Source: JACCZX01 sp963829995
Lineage (GTDB): Bacteria; Pseudomonadota; Gammaproteobacteria; Burkholderiales; Burkholderiaceae_F
Assembly (NCBI GenBank): GCA_963829995.1
Contig: CAWHKW010000025.1
Location: forward strand, 111,751-175,750
Length of the DNA: 64,000 bases
Reading direction: 5' to 3'
Positions 47,443-57,951 of this stretch are shown one piece after another. The notes under the pieces were generated by a model. It made no database searches, was not told the DNA's origin, and worked only from the letters and a program-made list of their open reading frames with translations. A program made the translations under genes and the position numbers. Position 1 is the stretch's first letter; every line of letters starts with the position of its first letter.

Positions 47443-48810
47443 ATGCATCACGAATCGCACATCCTGCATCGCCAGTTGCGTGGCAACTACCCGGTCGCCG
47501 TGACCGCCCAGGGTTGCTGGATCACCGATAGCGCGGGCAACAAGTATCTGGACGCCTCCGGCGGCGCTGCGGTGTCATGCCTCGGTCATGGCCATCCTGC
47601 CGTGCTGGCTGCGATGCACGCCCAGATCGATCGCATCGCGTACGCGCATACGAGTTTTTTTTCGACTGAAGTCGCGGAGCAGTTGGCGGACACGCTGATC
47701 GCATCGGCTCCCAGCGGCACCTCGCACGTTTATCTGGTGTCCGGCGGCTCGGAAGCGATGGAAGCCGCGCTGAAACTCGCGCGCCAGTATTTCGTGGAGA
47801 AAGGTGAGCCGCAGCGGGCGCGCTTTATCGCGCGCCGCAACAGTTATCACGGCAATACGCTCGGCGCGCTGGCGGTGGGCGGCAACCAATGGCGCCGGCG
47901 ACAATTCGCGCCGTTGCTGATCGACGTTGAGCATGTAGCCCCGACTTACGCGTATCGCGACCAGCGCGACGGCGAATCGGCCGAGCAGTACGGTGAGCGG
48001 TTGGCGCAAGAGCTTGCAGCTACGGTCGCGCGCATCGGTGGCGAAAATGTCATCGCTTTCGTCGCGGAAACCATCGGCGGAGCCACCAGCGGTGCACTGA
48101 CACCACCGCCGGGATACTTCAAGCGCGTGCGCGAAATCTGCGACCGGCACGGCATGCTGCTGATCCTCGACGAAGTGATGTGCGGCATGGGCCGCACGGG
48201 TACCTTGCACGCGTGTCAGCAGGAAGGAATCACGCCCGACCTGATGGCGATCGCGAAGGGTCTGGGAGGCGGCTATCAGCCGGTGGGTGCCGTGTTGATA
48301 AGCGCCAAAGTGGTCGATGCGATTGGCGCGGGTTCGGGTTTCTTCCAGCACGGTCACACTTACCTGGGCCACCCAATCGCGTGCGCGGCGGCGCTGGCGG
48401 TACAACAGACTCTCGCGCGCGACAAACTGGTCGAGCGCTGCGCGCAACAGGGCGCGCAATTGGGGGTGAGACTTAGCGAAGCGTTTCGCGAACATCCGCA
48501 CGTTGGTGACGTGCGTGGGCGCGGACTGTTCCAGGCGATCGAACTGGTGGCCGATCGACCGACCAAGCAGCCGTTCGACCCGGCGCTGAAGTTGCACGCA
48601 AAAGTAAAGAAGGCCGCGATGGAAGCGGGTCTCATGTGCTACCCGATGGGAGGCACGATCGACGGCGCGCAGGGTGATCACGTGCTGCTCGCACCACCGT
48701 TCATCATCACCGACGATGAGCTTGATTTATTGATCCAGCGCCTGGTCCACGCTGTGGACGCAGCGGTGCGGTCGGTAAGCGACGATCGTGCGAAACCATC
48801 AAAAGCATGA
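47443..48810 (+). CDS. Class III (omega) aminotransferase
   Basis: This is a 455-residue PLP enzyme of fold type I, class III. It shows VSGGSEAMEAALKLAR (cofactor phosphate region), RNSYHGNTLGAL, an acidic ILDEVMCGMGRTG, and the PLP Lys in AIAKGLGGGYQPVGA. The amino donor is unknown; relatives act on beta- or omega-amino groups and are annotated aspartate aminotransferase family. It follows dadA directly, with a TAXI transporter next, suggesting uptake and breakdown of an amino compound. Confidence 0.9.
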   Translation: MHHESHILHRQLRGNYPVAVTAQGCWITDSAGNKYLDASGGAAVSCLGHGHPAVLAAMHAQIDRIAYAHTSFFSTEVAEQLADTLIASAPSGTSHVYLVSGGSEAMEAALKLARQYFVEKGEPQRARFIARRNSYHGNTLGALAVGGNQWRRRQFAPLLIDVEHVAPTYAYRDQRDGESAEQYGERLAQELAATVARIGGENVIAFVAETIGGATSGALTPPPGYFKRVREICDRHGMLLILDEVMCGMGRTGTLHACQQEGITPDLMAIAKGLGGGYQPVGAVLISAKVVDAIGAGSGFFQHGHTYLGHPIACAAALAVQQTLARDKLVERCAQQGAQLGVRLSEAFREHPHVGDVRGRGLFQAIELVADRPTKQPFDPALKLHAKVKKAAMEAGLMCYPMGGTIDGAQGDHVLLAPPFIITDDELDLLIQRLVHAVDAAVRSVSDDRAKPSKA

Positions 48811-48898
48811 AACTGCGTAATGGCGCTCGCTCTGTCGAGCGAACTCGATAGGGGTTTGTCATGCCATCGACTTGCCCACCGCTCGGCTCACCGGTCTT

Positions 48899-48918
48899 GC
48901 GCCACGCTGCCGTGGCGC
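48899..48918. other. Perfect hairpin upstream of the TAXI gene
   Basis: GCGCCACG / CGTGGCGC form an 8-bp stem with loop CTGC in the 150-base gap before the TAXI gene. There is no T-run after it, so it may be a weak terminator for the aminotransferase gene or a 5' UTR structure. Confidence 0.45.
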
Positions 48919-48961
48919 GTAACGTGGCTGCTCCTTTGAGGGGAATACTAGGAGACAGTCA

Positions 48962-49945
48962 ATGAAGTTCAGAATTTCAATGTGCGCAACGGCATTTGCC
49001 GCTGTGTTCGTAACCACCGCGACGCTGCCGAGCATCGCCACAGCGCAGCAGCGCTTTATCACCCTCGGTACCGGCGGCGTCACCGGTGTTTATTACCCGG
49101 CGGGCGGTGCCATTTGCCGGCTCGTCAATCGTGATCGTGCCAAGCACAACTTGCGCTGCTCGGTCGAATCGACCGGCGGTTCGGTCGCCAACGTCAATCT
49201 GCTGCGAACCGGCGAGATCGAGTTCGGCGTCTCGCAGTCCGACGTTCAGTTTTTCGCGACCAAGGGTGAAGGCCCGCTGAAGAAGGACGGCGCGTTCTCG
49301 GATATCCGCGCAGTGTTCGCGTTGCATCCGGAGCCGTTCACCGTCGTCGCGCGCAAGGAAGCGAATGTCAACAACTTCCAGGACTTCAAAGGCAAGCGCT
49401 TCAATGTCGGCAATCCCGGCTCGGGTACCCGCTCGTCGATGGAAGAGCTGTTAGGCGCGATGGGCTGGAAGCTCGGCGACTTTGCGCTTGCCTCCGAGCT
49501 GCGTCCGGACGAGCACGGACCCGCGCTGTGCGACGGCAAGATCGACGGCTTCTTTTACGGCGTCGGTCATCCGTCCGCGAACATTCAGGATCCGACCACC
49601 ATCTGCGGTGCGAAGCTGGTGTCATTGACCGGCCCCGCCGTCGACAAGCTGGTCAAGGAGCGGCCGTACTACGCGGTGGCAACGATCCCAGGCGGCATGT
49701 ATCCGAACAATCCGCAGCCAACGACCACGTTCGGTGTTCAGGCGACGGTCGTGACGTCCGCCAAGGTACCTGCTGATGTGGTGTACGCGGTGACGCGCGC
49801 GGTGTTCGAGAACCTCGACGAGTTCAAGAAGCTGCACCCGGCGCTGGCCAATCTGAAGCCGGAAGACATGGTGAAGAACGGCCTGTCGGCTCCGCTGCAT
49901 GAAGGTGCAGCGAAGTACTACAAAGAAAAGGGCTGGATCAAATAA
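48962..49945 (+). CDS. TAXI-family TRAP transporter solute-binding protein
   Basis: This 327-residue periplasmic binding protein has a signal peptide (CATAFAAVFVTTATLPSIATAQ) and the TAXI start ITLGTGGVTGVYYPAGGAICRLVN. Further motifs are VESTGGSVANVNLLRTGEIEFGVSQ and FNVGNPGSGTR. It delivers its ligand to the fused membrane protein downstream. TAXI systems often carry glutamate or C4-dicarboxylate-like acids; here neighbouring genes suggest a hydroxy- or amino-acid ligand. The ATG has TAGGAGA upstream. Confidence 0.93.
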   Translation: MKFRISMCATAFAAVFVTTATLPSIATAQQRFITLGTGGVTGVYYPAGGAICRLVNRDRAKHNLRCSVESTGGSVANVNLLRTGEIEFGVSQSDVQFFATKGEGPLKKDGAFSDIRAVFALHPEPFTVVARKEANVNNFQDFKGKRFNVGNPGSGTRSSMEELLGAMGWKLGDFALASELRPDEHGPALCDGKIDGFFYGVGHPSANIQDPTTICGAKLVSLTGPAVDKLVKERPYYAVATIPGGMYPNNPQPTTTFGVQATVVTSAKVPADVVYAVTRAVFENLDEFKKLHPALANLKPEDMVKNGLSAPLHEGAAKYYKEKGWIK

Positions 49946-49979
49946 GCGAGCGACGCAGCAAGGGTTGATGGCGTAACGT

Positions 49980-50007
49980 AGCGGGCGGCTTCGGCTGCCC
50001 GCTTTCG
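49980..50007 (+). terminator. Attenuating hairpin between TAXI binding protein and permease
   Basis: AGCGGGCGGC / GCTGCCCGCT with loop TTCG (one G-T pair) is followed by TTCGTTTT. It is likely to give more binding protein than permease, a common need in TRAP operons. Confidence 0.7.
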
Positions 50008-50022
50008 TTTTGGGGGGAACAC

Positions 50023-52681
50023 GTGGACAAGAAGGATCTCGAGGACGTCGCACCGACAGCCGAGATGCAGCTCGGCGAAGACAAGATCAGGCAACTGGTC
50101 GTTGATGCCGATCTCGGCGGCCGCTCGAACGTTGGCGTTCACGGCAAGTTGATGTTCGCCGTCGGGCTGGCGTGGGTCGTGTTCCAGCTCTGGTACGCCT
50201 CGCCGCTGCCGTTCGTGTTCGGTTTTTGGGTCTTCAACGACACCGAAGCGCGCTCGATCCACCTGGCGACGGCGCTGTTGCTCGCCTTCATCGCGTTTCC
50301 CGCCAGCAAGCGTTCGCCGCGAGATTACGTTCCGGTGCTTGACTGGGTCCTTGCATTCGCCGGCGCTTTTGCCGGCGCGTACCTGTACCTGTTCTATAAC
50401 GAACTGGCGACTCGGCCGAATGCGCCGACCACGTTCGATGTGGTCGTCGGCGTTTCCGGGATCCTGCTGCTGCTGGAAGCTACGCGGCGCGCGGTCGGTT
50501 TGCCGATGACAATCCTCGCGATGGTATTTCTCGCCTACGTGCTCGGCGGTGCGTACCTGCCCGACGTGATCGCACACAAAGGCGCGTCGATCCCCCGCAC
50601 GATCTCGCACATGTGGCTGCTGACGGAGGGCGTGTATGGCATTGCGCTCGGCGTGTCGGTGTCGTTCATCTTCGTGTTCGTGCTGTTCGGCACGCTGCTC
50701 GATAGAGCCGGTGGCGGCAACTACATGATGCAGGTGAGCCTGGCACTGCTCGGGCACTTGCGCGGCGGCCCGGCCAAAGTGGCGGTCGTGTCGTCGGGGT
50801 TGAACGGACTGATCTCGGGATCATCGGTCAGTAACGTCGTCTCGGGCGGCATCTTCACGATTCCGCTGATGAAGAAGGCCGGGTACGGCGGGGTCAAGGC
50901 TGCTGCAATCGAAACGGCGTCGTCGGTCAACGGCCAGATCATGCCGCCGGTGATGGGTGCCGCGGCGTTCCTGATGGTCGAGTATGTCGGCATTCCGTAC
51001 TCGGACATCATCCGGCACGCCTTCATCCCGGCGGTGATCAGCTACATCGCGCTTGTTCTACATCGTGCACCTGGAAGCGCTGCGGCTGGGAATGGAGCCG
51101 GTCGCACGCGTGCGTGACCGCAGCGCAAGCGCCGCTTTACTTTCCTGGGGGCTGGGGATCGCCGGCATATTCGTTGTGTGCGGAGCGATCTACTACATCG
51201 CTATCGGCACGCAGTCATTTCTCGGCGCAGCGGCGCCATGGATTCTGGCGGCGTTGTTGATGGCGGGCTTTGTCTACAGCGTGTGGGTTGCGGCGCGCGA
51301 GCCTGATCTGCCGGTCGATATTGATGTCGACAACCCCGTTTTGCCGCCGACATGGCCGACGGTCAAGGCCGGGCTGCACTTCCTGATTCCGATCGGGGTG
51401 CTGCTCTGGTGTCTGATGGTCGAGGAGTTGTCGCCGGGGCTGTCGGCGTTCTACGCGATCGTCGCGCAGATTCTCCTGATGGCGCTGCAGCGGCCGTTGA
51501 TCGCGCTGTTCCGCGGCAAGCGCGACTTCGGCGCGCAGGCCCAGCGCGGACTGATCGAGATCGTCGACGGCTGCAACGACGGGGCGCGCAACATGATCGG
51601 CATCGCGGTCGCCACCGGCTGCGCAGGCATCATCGTCGGCGCGATCACGTTGACCGGGCTCGGATTGCGGATGACCGACTTCGTCGAGTTCGTTTCCGGC
51701 GGCAACGTGTTGGTGATGCTGCTGTTTACCGCGTTCGTTTGCCTGGTGCTCGGCATGGGCGTGCCGACGACTGCGAACTACATTCTGGTAGCGACGCTGA
51801 TGGCGCCGGTGATCGTCGAACTCGGCGCGCAATCGGGGCTGGTGATTTCGCTGATCGCGGTTCACCTGTTTGTCTTCTACTACGGGATCATGGGCGACAT
51901 CACTCCGCCGGTGGGTCTGGCGAGCTTTGCTGCCGCGGCGATTGCGAAAGAAGATCCGATTCAGGTCGGTATCCAGGGATCCGTGTATGCGGTCCGTACC
52001 GTCGTGCTCCCGTTCATCTGGATCTTCAATCCTGCGCTGCTGCTGATCGACGTGCGTGGCTGGGGTGAAGCGCTGCTGATCGCGGTCGCCGCGACCGCCG
52101 CATCGCTGGTATTCGCAGCGGCGACCCTCGGCTGGTTCCGCACGAAATGCCGCTGGTGGGAGATCGTGTTGCTGCTGATCGCAACCTTTGTACTGTTCCG
52201 GCCTGACTGGTTCGCGGACCGCATCGCGCCCGAGTACAGCGAGGTGCCGGCGTCGCGCTTTTACGAGGTTGCGAATCAGCTTGACCCGGGCGAGCGGTTG
52301 GTGTTTCTGATCAAGGGAACCTCGCTGGAAGGCGACGACGTCAGCAAGACCGTCGCGGTGCAGTTGCGCGCAAAGGGGACCGCCGGCAACCCGGCGGCCG
52401 ATGCGCGCCAACGCCTCGCTGAAGCCGGGCTGACGGTGAGCGGCCTAGGTGAGCAACTGCAGGTGAGCTCGGTCAAGTTCGGCAGTCGCGCGGCGAAAGC
52501 CCGTGTCGAGCAGGGTTACGACATCGTTGGGGTCAAGGTGCGAAATGATCGCATCAGCGCACACTGGTTCTACATCCCCGGTGTGGCGATTGCCCTGCTG
52601 GTGTGGTTGATGCAAGGCGGGCGCATGCGTAAATCGGGGTCGGGTCCCGATTTGCTCGAGCGCGGCGCGCGCGCAGCCTGA
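50023..52681 (+). pseudogene. TRAP transporter fused permease (DctQ-DctM type), one +1 frameshift
   Basis: GTG 50023 starts the first frame; the second ends at 52681. Joined by removing one T at about 51053 they give 886 codons, the normal size of a TAXI-associated fused 4TM/12TM permease. The first part contains VGLAWVVFQLWYAS and GLNGLISGSSVSNVVSGGIF; the second has LGMGVPTTANYILVATLMAPV and GDITPPVGLASFAAAAIA. A C-terminal periplasmic/cytoplasmic domain (about 170 residues) with a last hydrophobic helix follows. Both halves look fully conserved, so decay must be recent if real. Confidence 0.88.
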
Positions 52682-52758
52682 AGCGCGTCTCAGACTCGAA
52701 CGCGGTCGATGGCCGCAGCCGAGGAGCCACACGGCATGACCCGCCGCGCTACGATGCA

Positions 52759-53639
52759 ATGATGTTGAAGATCGATATCGCGCAAGTCGAAACGGCTGCG
52801 AAGGAACTGTACGTCCGGGCGTTGAAGCAGTTGCCGCCCGACATCAAGGCGGGATTTGCGCGGCTGGTCGGCGACTGAAACCGAGTCAACCGCACAACGC
52901 GTGCTGGGCACGATGGTGTCGAATATCGCGGTCGCCGAGCGCACCGATAACCTGCTGTGCCAGGACACCGGCATTCCGATCTACAACGTCACGATCGGGC
53001 GCGGAGTCGCGGTCGACGGTGCGCAACTGAAGCAGGCGATCAGGCGCGGCTGCGAGCGCGCGACGCGCGAGCTCCCGTTTCGCTCGTCGATCGTGCATCC
53101 GATCACGCGCGTCAATGAGCAGACGTCGTGCGGTCCTGGCGTCCCCGTGATCCATTTCGACTTCGACTCAAGCGACGTGTTGTCGATCGAGATGATTCCA
53201 AAGGGCTCCGGCTCGGAGAACAACTCGTTCCTGAAGATGGCGATTCCAGCCGACGGTGTGGATGCGATCAAGACTTTCGTGATCGACTGCGTGCTGAACG
53301 CCGGCGGCAAAACGTGCCCGCCGACGATTGTTGGTGTGGGCATCGGTGGCACGGCGGATCTGTGCGTGCACCTTGCCAAGCGTGCCGCCGTGCGAGCCGC
53401 TGGGCTCCGTGTGCAGCGATCCCGAGGGAGCGAAGCTCGAAACGGCACTGAGCGGCGCGGTGAATTCGCTCGGCGTTGGGCCGCAGGGCCTCGGGGGCGA
53501 CAGCACGGCCTTTGCCGTGCACGTCGAGCTCGCTGCGACGCACATCACGATGAATCCGGTAGCGGTGAACATGCAGTGTCATTCCGCCCGGCGCGCGCGC
53601 GCCACCTTCAGTGCGCGCGGCGTCGAGTACGGTTTTTAG
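52759..53639 (+). pseudogene. Fumarate hydratase class I / tartrate dehydratase alpha subunit, two frameshifts
   Basis: This 4Fe-4S hydratase alpha subunit is spread over three frames. Segments are MMLKIDIAQVETAAKELYV to ARLVGD, then ETESTAQRVLGTM to CVHLAKRAAV with the iron-sulphur Cys in LLCQDTGIP, then EPLGSVCSDPEGAKLE and MNPVAVNMQCHSARRAR. Breaks are near 52868-52876 and 53393. Deleting one base at each leaves 293 codons, the usual length, which supports two insertions. The beta subunit begins two bases after the stop, so the pair makes one heteromeric enzyme that hydrates fumarate or dehydrates a tartrate-like hydroxyacid. Confidence 0.85.
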
Positions 53640-53641
53640 CA

Positions 53642-54253
53642 ATGGCGCATTACGACCTTGCTACGCCAATCACCGAGCAGCAGGCGCGCGCGCTGCGGGT
53701 CAATGACACCGTCACGTTGCAGAAGACGTTGTTCGGTCTGCGCGACGCCACCTTGATCCATCTGTTCGATCGCGGTCGCACGACGCGTTTCGACTTGCGT
53801 GGGCACGCAACAATCCATACCGCGCCAAACGTCAAGCAGGTGCCGCGCTCGAACGAAAATCCCGCCGGTTATGCGCCGCTATGCGTCGGCACGACAACGT
53901 CGGCACGGATGGAGCGCTTCACGCGCGATCTGATGTCGGCGTACGGCGTGCGCATCATCATCGGCAAGGGCGGCATGGGCGATCAAACACTTGCAGCGTT
54001 CACCGAACTGGGCGGCGCCTATCTGGCGATTGTCGGCGGCGCTGCAGCGCTCGAGACCACGTGGATCGAACGCATCGAAGATGTCGACCTTGACGATCTG
54101 AATCCCGAATCGCTTTGGCGCTTTGCGATCCGCGACTTCGGACCGTTGCTGGTTGCAATGGATAGCCACGGGGCGAGCCTGTACGACACGGTGGCGAACG
54201 ATGCGCAAGCGCGGCGTGCGGACGTACTGATATCGCTGGGCGTAAAGGCCTGA
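53642..54253 (+). CDS. Fumarate hydratase class I / tartrate dehydratase beta subunit
   Basis: This 203-residue protein begins MAHYDLATPITEQQARAL, with DRGRTTRFDLRGHA, APNVKQVPRS and IIGKGGMGDQT, as in TtdB/FumA C-terminal domains. It binds the hydroxyacid with the alpha subunit encoded just before it. Start ATG 53642 is two bases past the alpha stop. The gene is intact, unlike alpha. Confidence 0.92.
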   Translation: MAHYDLATPITEQQARALRVNDTVTLQKTLFGLRDATLIHLFDRGRTTRFDLRGHATIHTAPNVKQVPRSNENPAGYAPLCVGTTTSARMERFTRDLMSAYGVRIIIGKGGMGDQTLAAFTELGGAYLAIVGGAAALETTWIERIEDVDLDDLNPESLWRFAIRDFGPLLVAMDSHGASLYDTVANDAQARRADVLISLGVKA

Positions 54254-54258
54254 GAAGA

Positions 54259-55995
54259 TTGCCGCCCAGCCGTAGCGTGCGCAGGTTGCAAACCGACATC
54301 CTGATCCTCGGATCTGGCGGCGCGGGTTTGTTCGCCGCCTTGCATGCAAAGCAGACTGCGCCCGAGTTGTCAGTCACGGTCGCCGTGAAAGGCTTGCTTG
54401 GAAAGTGCGGGTGCACGCGCATGGTTCAGGGCGGCTACAACGTCGCTCTGGCCGCCGACGACTCGGTCGAACGTCATTTCATGGATACGATCGAAGGTGG
54501 CGCGTGGCTCTCCGATCAGGACCTGGCGTGGACGTTAGTGTCGACCGCGCTCGAGCGTGTGCGCGAGCTCGAGAACGAGCTCGGCTGCCTGTTCGATCGC
54601 AATGCCGACGGCACAATTCATCAGAAGGCGTTTGCTGGGCAGACCTTTGATCGCACCGTTCACAAGGGGGACTTGACCGGCATCGAGATCATCAACCGGC
54701 TCGCCGAACAGGTCTGGGCGCGCGACATCGAGCGGCTCGAAGAGCATCGCGCGATCGCGCTGATCAAGACGCCGAGCAACGATGCAATCGCCGGCGTACT
54801 GCATATCGACATGCGCACCGGCGAGTACGTGTTCGTGCAGGCGCGTGCGGTGTTGCTCGCAACCGGCGGCGGGCCGACGATGTACAAATATCACACGCCG
54901 TCGGGCGACAAGAGCTGCGATGGATTGGCAATGGCGCTGCGCGCCGGCCTGACGTTGCGCGACATGGAAATGGTGCAATTTCATCCGACGGGACTGCTTG
55001 CCGGCAGTGACACGCGCATGACCGGTACCGTGTTGGAGGAAGGTTTGCGCGGCGCCGGCGGCTATCTGCTGAACAGTGCGCGTGAGCGTTTCATGCAGCA
55101 GCACGACGCGCGCGCCGAACGGGCGACGCGCGACATTGTGTCGCGCGCAATCTTTGCCGAAATGCGGGCCGGCAACACGACGCCGAACGGCGGTGTCTAT
55201 CTGGCAATGAATCATTTGGGTGCCGAGCACGTGCGTGAGGCGTTCAAGGGCATGGTCGAGCGCTGCGCCGATTGCGGCTTCGATCTGGCCGGCGGCATGG
55301 TCGAAGTCGTACCAACGGCCCATTACATGATGGGAGGCGTACTTTTCAACGGCGATTGCAGCACGTCGCTGCCGGGCTTGTTCGCAGCCGGCGAAGATAC
55401 CGGCGGTGTGCATGGCGCCAATCGCCTCGGCGGTAACGGCGTTGCAAATTCGACCGTGTTCGGTGGGATCGCCGGCGATACGATGGCAGCGTGGGTGCGT
55501 GGCGAAGGCGCGTGGCGCGCGCCGGATGAAGCAGCGCTGCAGGAAGCAATGGGCTTCGCTGAGCAGCCTTTTAGCCGCAGGCCCGGCAACGTCGAAGAAA
55601 TCCGTGAAGCCCTGCTCGAATGCATGTGGGAAGACGTCGGCATCGTGCGTAACGCTGAGGGATTGTCGCGCGCAGCCCGGCAGCTTGCCGGACTCGACGA
55701 TCAACTCAAAGTAACCGGAATGGCGAGCGACGATCGTGCCTTTAACCTGACGTGGCACGATTGGCTTAACTTGTCCAACCTCGTTCTCGTCAGTCAGGCG
55801 ATCCGCAGCGCCGCTGCGATGCGTTGCGAATCGCGCGGTGCTCACTTTCGAGAGGATTTTCCGGACCGGCGGCCGCTAGCCGAGTCTTCGTTTGTCACGG
55901 TGCGTTTGAAGGAAGGTGCTACGAGCCAATTCGAGCTCGAAGAACAGCCGGTCAAGTTTTCGAGAATCCGGCCGGGCGAGTCATTGCTGACATGA
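54259..55995 (+). CDS. Succinate dehydrogenase/fumarate reductase-type flavoprotein
   Basis: This 578-residue FAD protein of the SdhA/FrdA/aspartate oxidase superfamily has an N-terminal GSGGAGLFAALHAKQ, a Gly-rich NVALAAD-like loop, and HPTGLLAGSD, PTAHYMMGGV and GANRLGGNGVANSTVFGG in the FAD and capping domains. The start is TTG 54259, five bases after the beta subunit stop. It lacks a partner iron-sulphur or membrane subunit nearby, so it may use another electron acceptor. It likely oxidises a dicarboxylate or amino acid related to the transported substrate. Its stop overlaps the next gene by four bases. Confidence 0.88.
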   Translation: MPPSRSVRRLQTDILILGSGGAGLFAALHAKQTAPELSVTVAVKGLLGKCGCTRMVQGGYNVALAADDSVERHFMDTIEGGAWLSDQDLAWTLVSTALERVRELENELGCLFDRNADGTIHQKAFAGQTFDRTVHKGDLTGIEIINRLAEQVWARDIERLEEHRAIALIKTPSNDAIAGVLHIDMRTGEYVFVQARAVLLATGGGPTMYKYHTPSGDKSCDGLAMALRAGLTLRDMEMVQFHPTGLLAGSDTRMTGTVLEEGLRGAGGYLLNSARERFMQQHDARAERATRDIVSRAIFAEMRAGNTTPNGGVYLAMNHLGAEHVREAFKGMVERCADCGFDLAGGMVEVVPTAHYMMGGVLFNGDCSTSLPGLFAAGEDTGGVHGANRLGGNGVANSTVFGGIAGDTMAAWVRGEGAWRAPDEAALQEAMGFAEQPFSRRPGNVEEIREALLECMWEDVGIVRNAEGLSRAARQLAGLDDQLKVTGMASDDRAFNLTWHDWLNLSNLVLVSQAIRSAAAMRCESRGAHFREDFPDRRPLAESSFVTVRLKEGATSQFELEEQPVKFSRIRPGESLLT

Positions 55996-56930
55996 TGATC
56001 CTGATTAGCGAGTTCATGAACGACGACGCGGTTGCACGGCTGCGCGCCGACTTCGAGGTTCACTATGACGCGACGCTGGTCGACGACACGCAACGGCTGT
56101 ATGCAGCCATCAAAACGGCCGATGCGCTGATCGTGCGCAATCGGACACAGGTCGACGCAGCGCTGATCGCGAACGCGCCGAGGCTGCGCATCGTGGGCCG
56201 GCTCGGCGTAGGCCTCGACAACATCGATACGTCGGCGTGCGCCGCACGCGCGATCGAAGTCATACCGGCCACCGGCGCCAACGCCGTGTCGGTGGCCGAA
56301 TACGTCCTTGCCACGGCGATGCTGTTGCTGCGCGGCGCCTACATGTCGTCGGCCGAAGTCGCCGCCGGACACTGGCCGCGGACAAAGCTGTCGCAAGGCC
56401 GCGAGATTTGCGGCAAGACGCTCGGATTGGTCGGCTTCGGGTCGATCGGCCGCGTCACTGCGCGGCGAGCACACGATCTCGGCATGCGTGTGATCGCGCA
56501 CGACGCGCTGCTTGCAGAACACGACATCGGATGGCGCGAGCATGACGTCGAGCGCAAAACTCTGGCGCAGGTTCTGGCCGATGCAGATGTCATCTCACTG
56601 CATGTACCGCTCGACGCGCAGACGCGCGGCCTGATCAGCGCGGCAGGCATCGCATCGATGAAGCGCGGCGCGGTCATCATCAATACTTCGCGCGGCGGAA
56701 TCGTCGACGAAGCCGCATTGGCACGCGCGCTGCGCGAAGGATCGCTGGCCGGTGCGGCGCTTGACGTGTTCGAGCACGAGCCGTTGGCCGCGGACTCTGC
56801 TTTGGCGAATGCACCCAATCTGATTCTGACGCCGCATATTGCCGGCGTCACGCAGGAGTCAAACGTGCGGGTCGGCGCATTGATCGCAGAGCGTGTCGCA
56901 GCGTCATTGCATGCTTTGCGACCTCGATGA
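55992..56930 (+). CDS. D-2-hydroxyacid dehydrogenase (SerA/SlcC-like)
   Basis: This 312-residue NAD-dependent enzyme has GRLGVGLDNIDT, Rossmann motif GLVGFGSIGRVTARRA, the catalytic Arg in NTSRGGIVDEAAL, the Glu in DVFEHEPLA and the His in TPHIAGVTQ. The start ATG 55992 overlaps the flavoprotein stop. The domain pattern resembles 3-phosphoglycerate dehydrogenase and the (S)-sulfolactate dehydrogenase SlcC. Pairing with the Ldh-type dehydrogenase next to it suggests it handles one enantiomer of a 2-hydroxyacid. Confidence 0.88.
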   Translation: MMILISEFMNDDAVARLRADFEVHYDATLVDDTQRLYAAIKTADALIVRNRTQVDAALIANAPRLRIVGRLGVGLDNIDTSACAARAIEVIPATGANAVSVAEYVLATAMLLLRGAYMSSAEVAAGHWPRTKLSQGREICGKTLGLVGFGSIGRVTARRAHDLGMRVIAHDALLAEHDIGWREHDVERKTLAQVLADADVISLHVPLDAQTRGLISAAGIASMKRGAVIINTSRGGIVDEAALARALREGSLAGAALDVFEHEPLAADSALANAPNLILTPHIAGVTQESNVRVGALIAERVAASLHALRPR

Positions 56931-57943
56931 CGGTCGTCTCACTGCAACGCCTGCAAACTCTCGCCGAGCAAGGCCTCGCGAATGCCGGCGCTAATCACGC
57001 GATGGCGACGACGACCGCGCGTGCGTTGGTGGCGGCCGACGCGCAGGGACTGGCTTCGCACGGCGTTGCGCGCGTTGCGCAGTACGCGGTGCATCTGAAG
57101 AACGGCCGTGCAAATGGCGCGGCCAGCGTGCGCATCCTGCGCGAGAAACCATCCGCATGCCTGATCGATGCGGCCAATGGGTTGGCGTTTCCCGCGTGCT
57201 CGATGGCAGTGGACGAGGCGATCACCCGTGCCCGCTCGACGGGCATCGGCTTGGCGGCGGTGACGAACAGTCACCACTTCGGCGTAGCGGCGTATCACGT
57301 GTCGAAGGTCGCCGAACACGGGATGATCGGTCTTGCGTTCGGCAATTCGCCGGCGGCGATGCCGGCGTGGGGCGGCAAGCGCGCGCTGTTCGGCACCAAT
57401 CCGATCGCAGCGATTTTTCCGCGCAAGAGTGCGGCACCGCTGTGCATCGATCTGTCGCTATCGGAAGTCGCTCGCGGCAAGGTGATGATCGCGGCACAAC
57501 AAGGTAAACCGATTCCGTTCGGCTGGGCGCTCGATCGCGACGGTCAACCCACCACCGACGCAAGAGCAGCGCTCGACGGTGTGATGCTTCCCGCCGGCGG
57601 CGTCAAGGGTGCGATGCTCGCGCTGATCGTCGAACTGCTGTGCGTAGCCCTGACGGGCGCAAATTTCGGATTCGAAGCCGATTCGTTCTTCGTCGACGAA
57701 GGCAATCAGCCGCGACTGGGGCAGGCATTTCTGGTGATCGATCCTGCAGCGCTGGCGGGCGTTGACGTCTATCACTCACGAGTCGAAACGCTGATCGCGG
57801 CGATGTGCGCGGATCCCGAAGTGCGATTGCCGGGTGAGCGGCGCACGCGGCTGGCGCAACAGGCGAGTCGCGACGGTGTCGAAATACCCGACGCGGTTTT
57901 GGCTCGCTTGACGGACTTGGCTGCGCCTGAAGCGAAGTCTTGA
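56927..57943 (+). CDS. Ldh-family (malate/L-lactate type) oxidoreductase
   Basis: This 338-residue enzyme of the Ldh2/ComC family is NAD(P)-dependent with a unique fold. It shows ALVAADAQGLASHGVARV with the conserved SHG, TNSHHFGVAAYH, and GTNPIAAIFPRK. Members include malate, ureidoglycolate and (R)-sulfolactate dehydrogenases. It overlaps the preceding gene by four bases, making a pair of stereochemically different dehydrogenases. Confidence 0.9.
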   Translation: MTVVSLQRLQTLAEQGLANAGANHAMATTTARALVAADAQGLASHGVARVAQYAVHLKNGRANGAASVRILREKPSACLIDAANGLAFPACSMAVDEAITRARSTGIGLAAVTNSHHFGVAAYHVSKVAEHGMIGLAFGNSPAAMPAWGGKRALFGTNPIAAIFPRKSAAPLCIDLSLSEVARGKVMIAAQQGKPIPFGWALDRDGQPTTDARAALDGVMLPAGGVKGAMLALIVELLCVALTGANFGFEADSFFVDEGNQPRLGQAFLVIDPAALAGVDVYHSRVETLIAAMCADPEVRLPGERRTRLAQQASRDGVEIPDAVLARLTDLAAPEAKS

Positions 57944-57951
57944 CGATCCAC

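Noticed and set aside
52856..54253. One long frame spanning fumarase alpha and beta as a fused protein
   Set aside because: The middle third is out of frame with the conserved alpha subunit; the two-subunit reading with two breaks fits family lengths.
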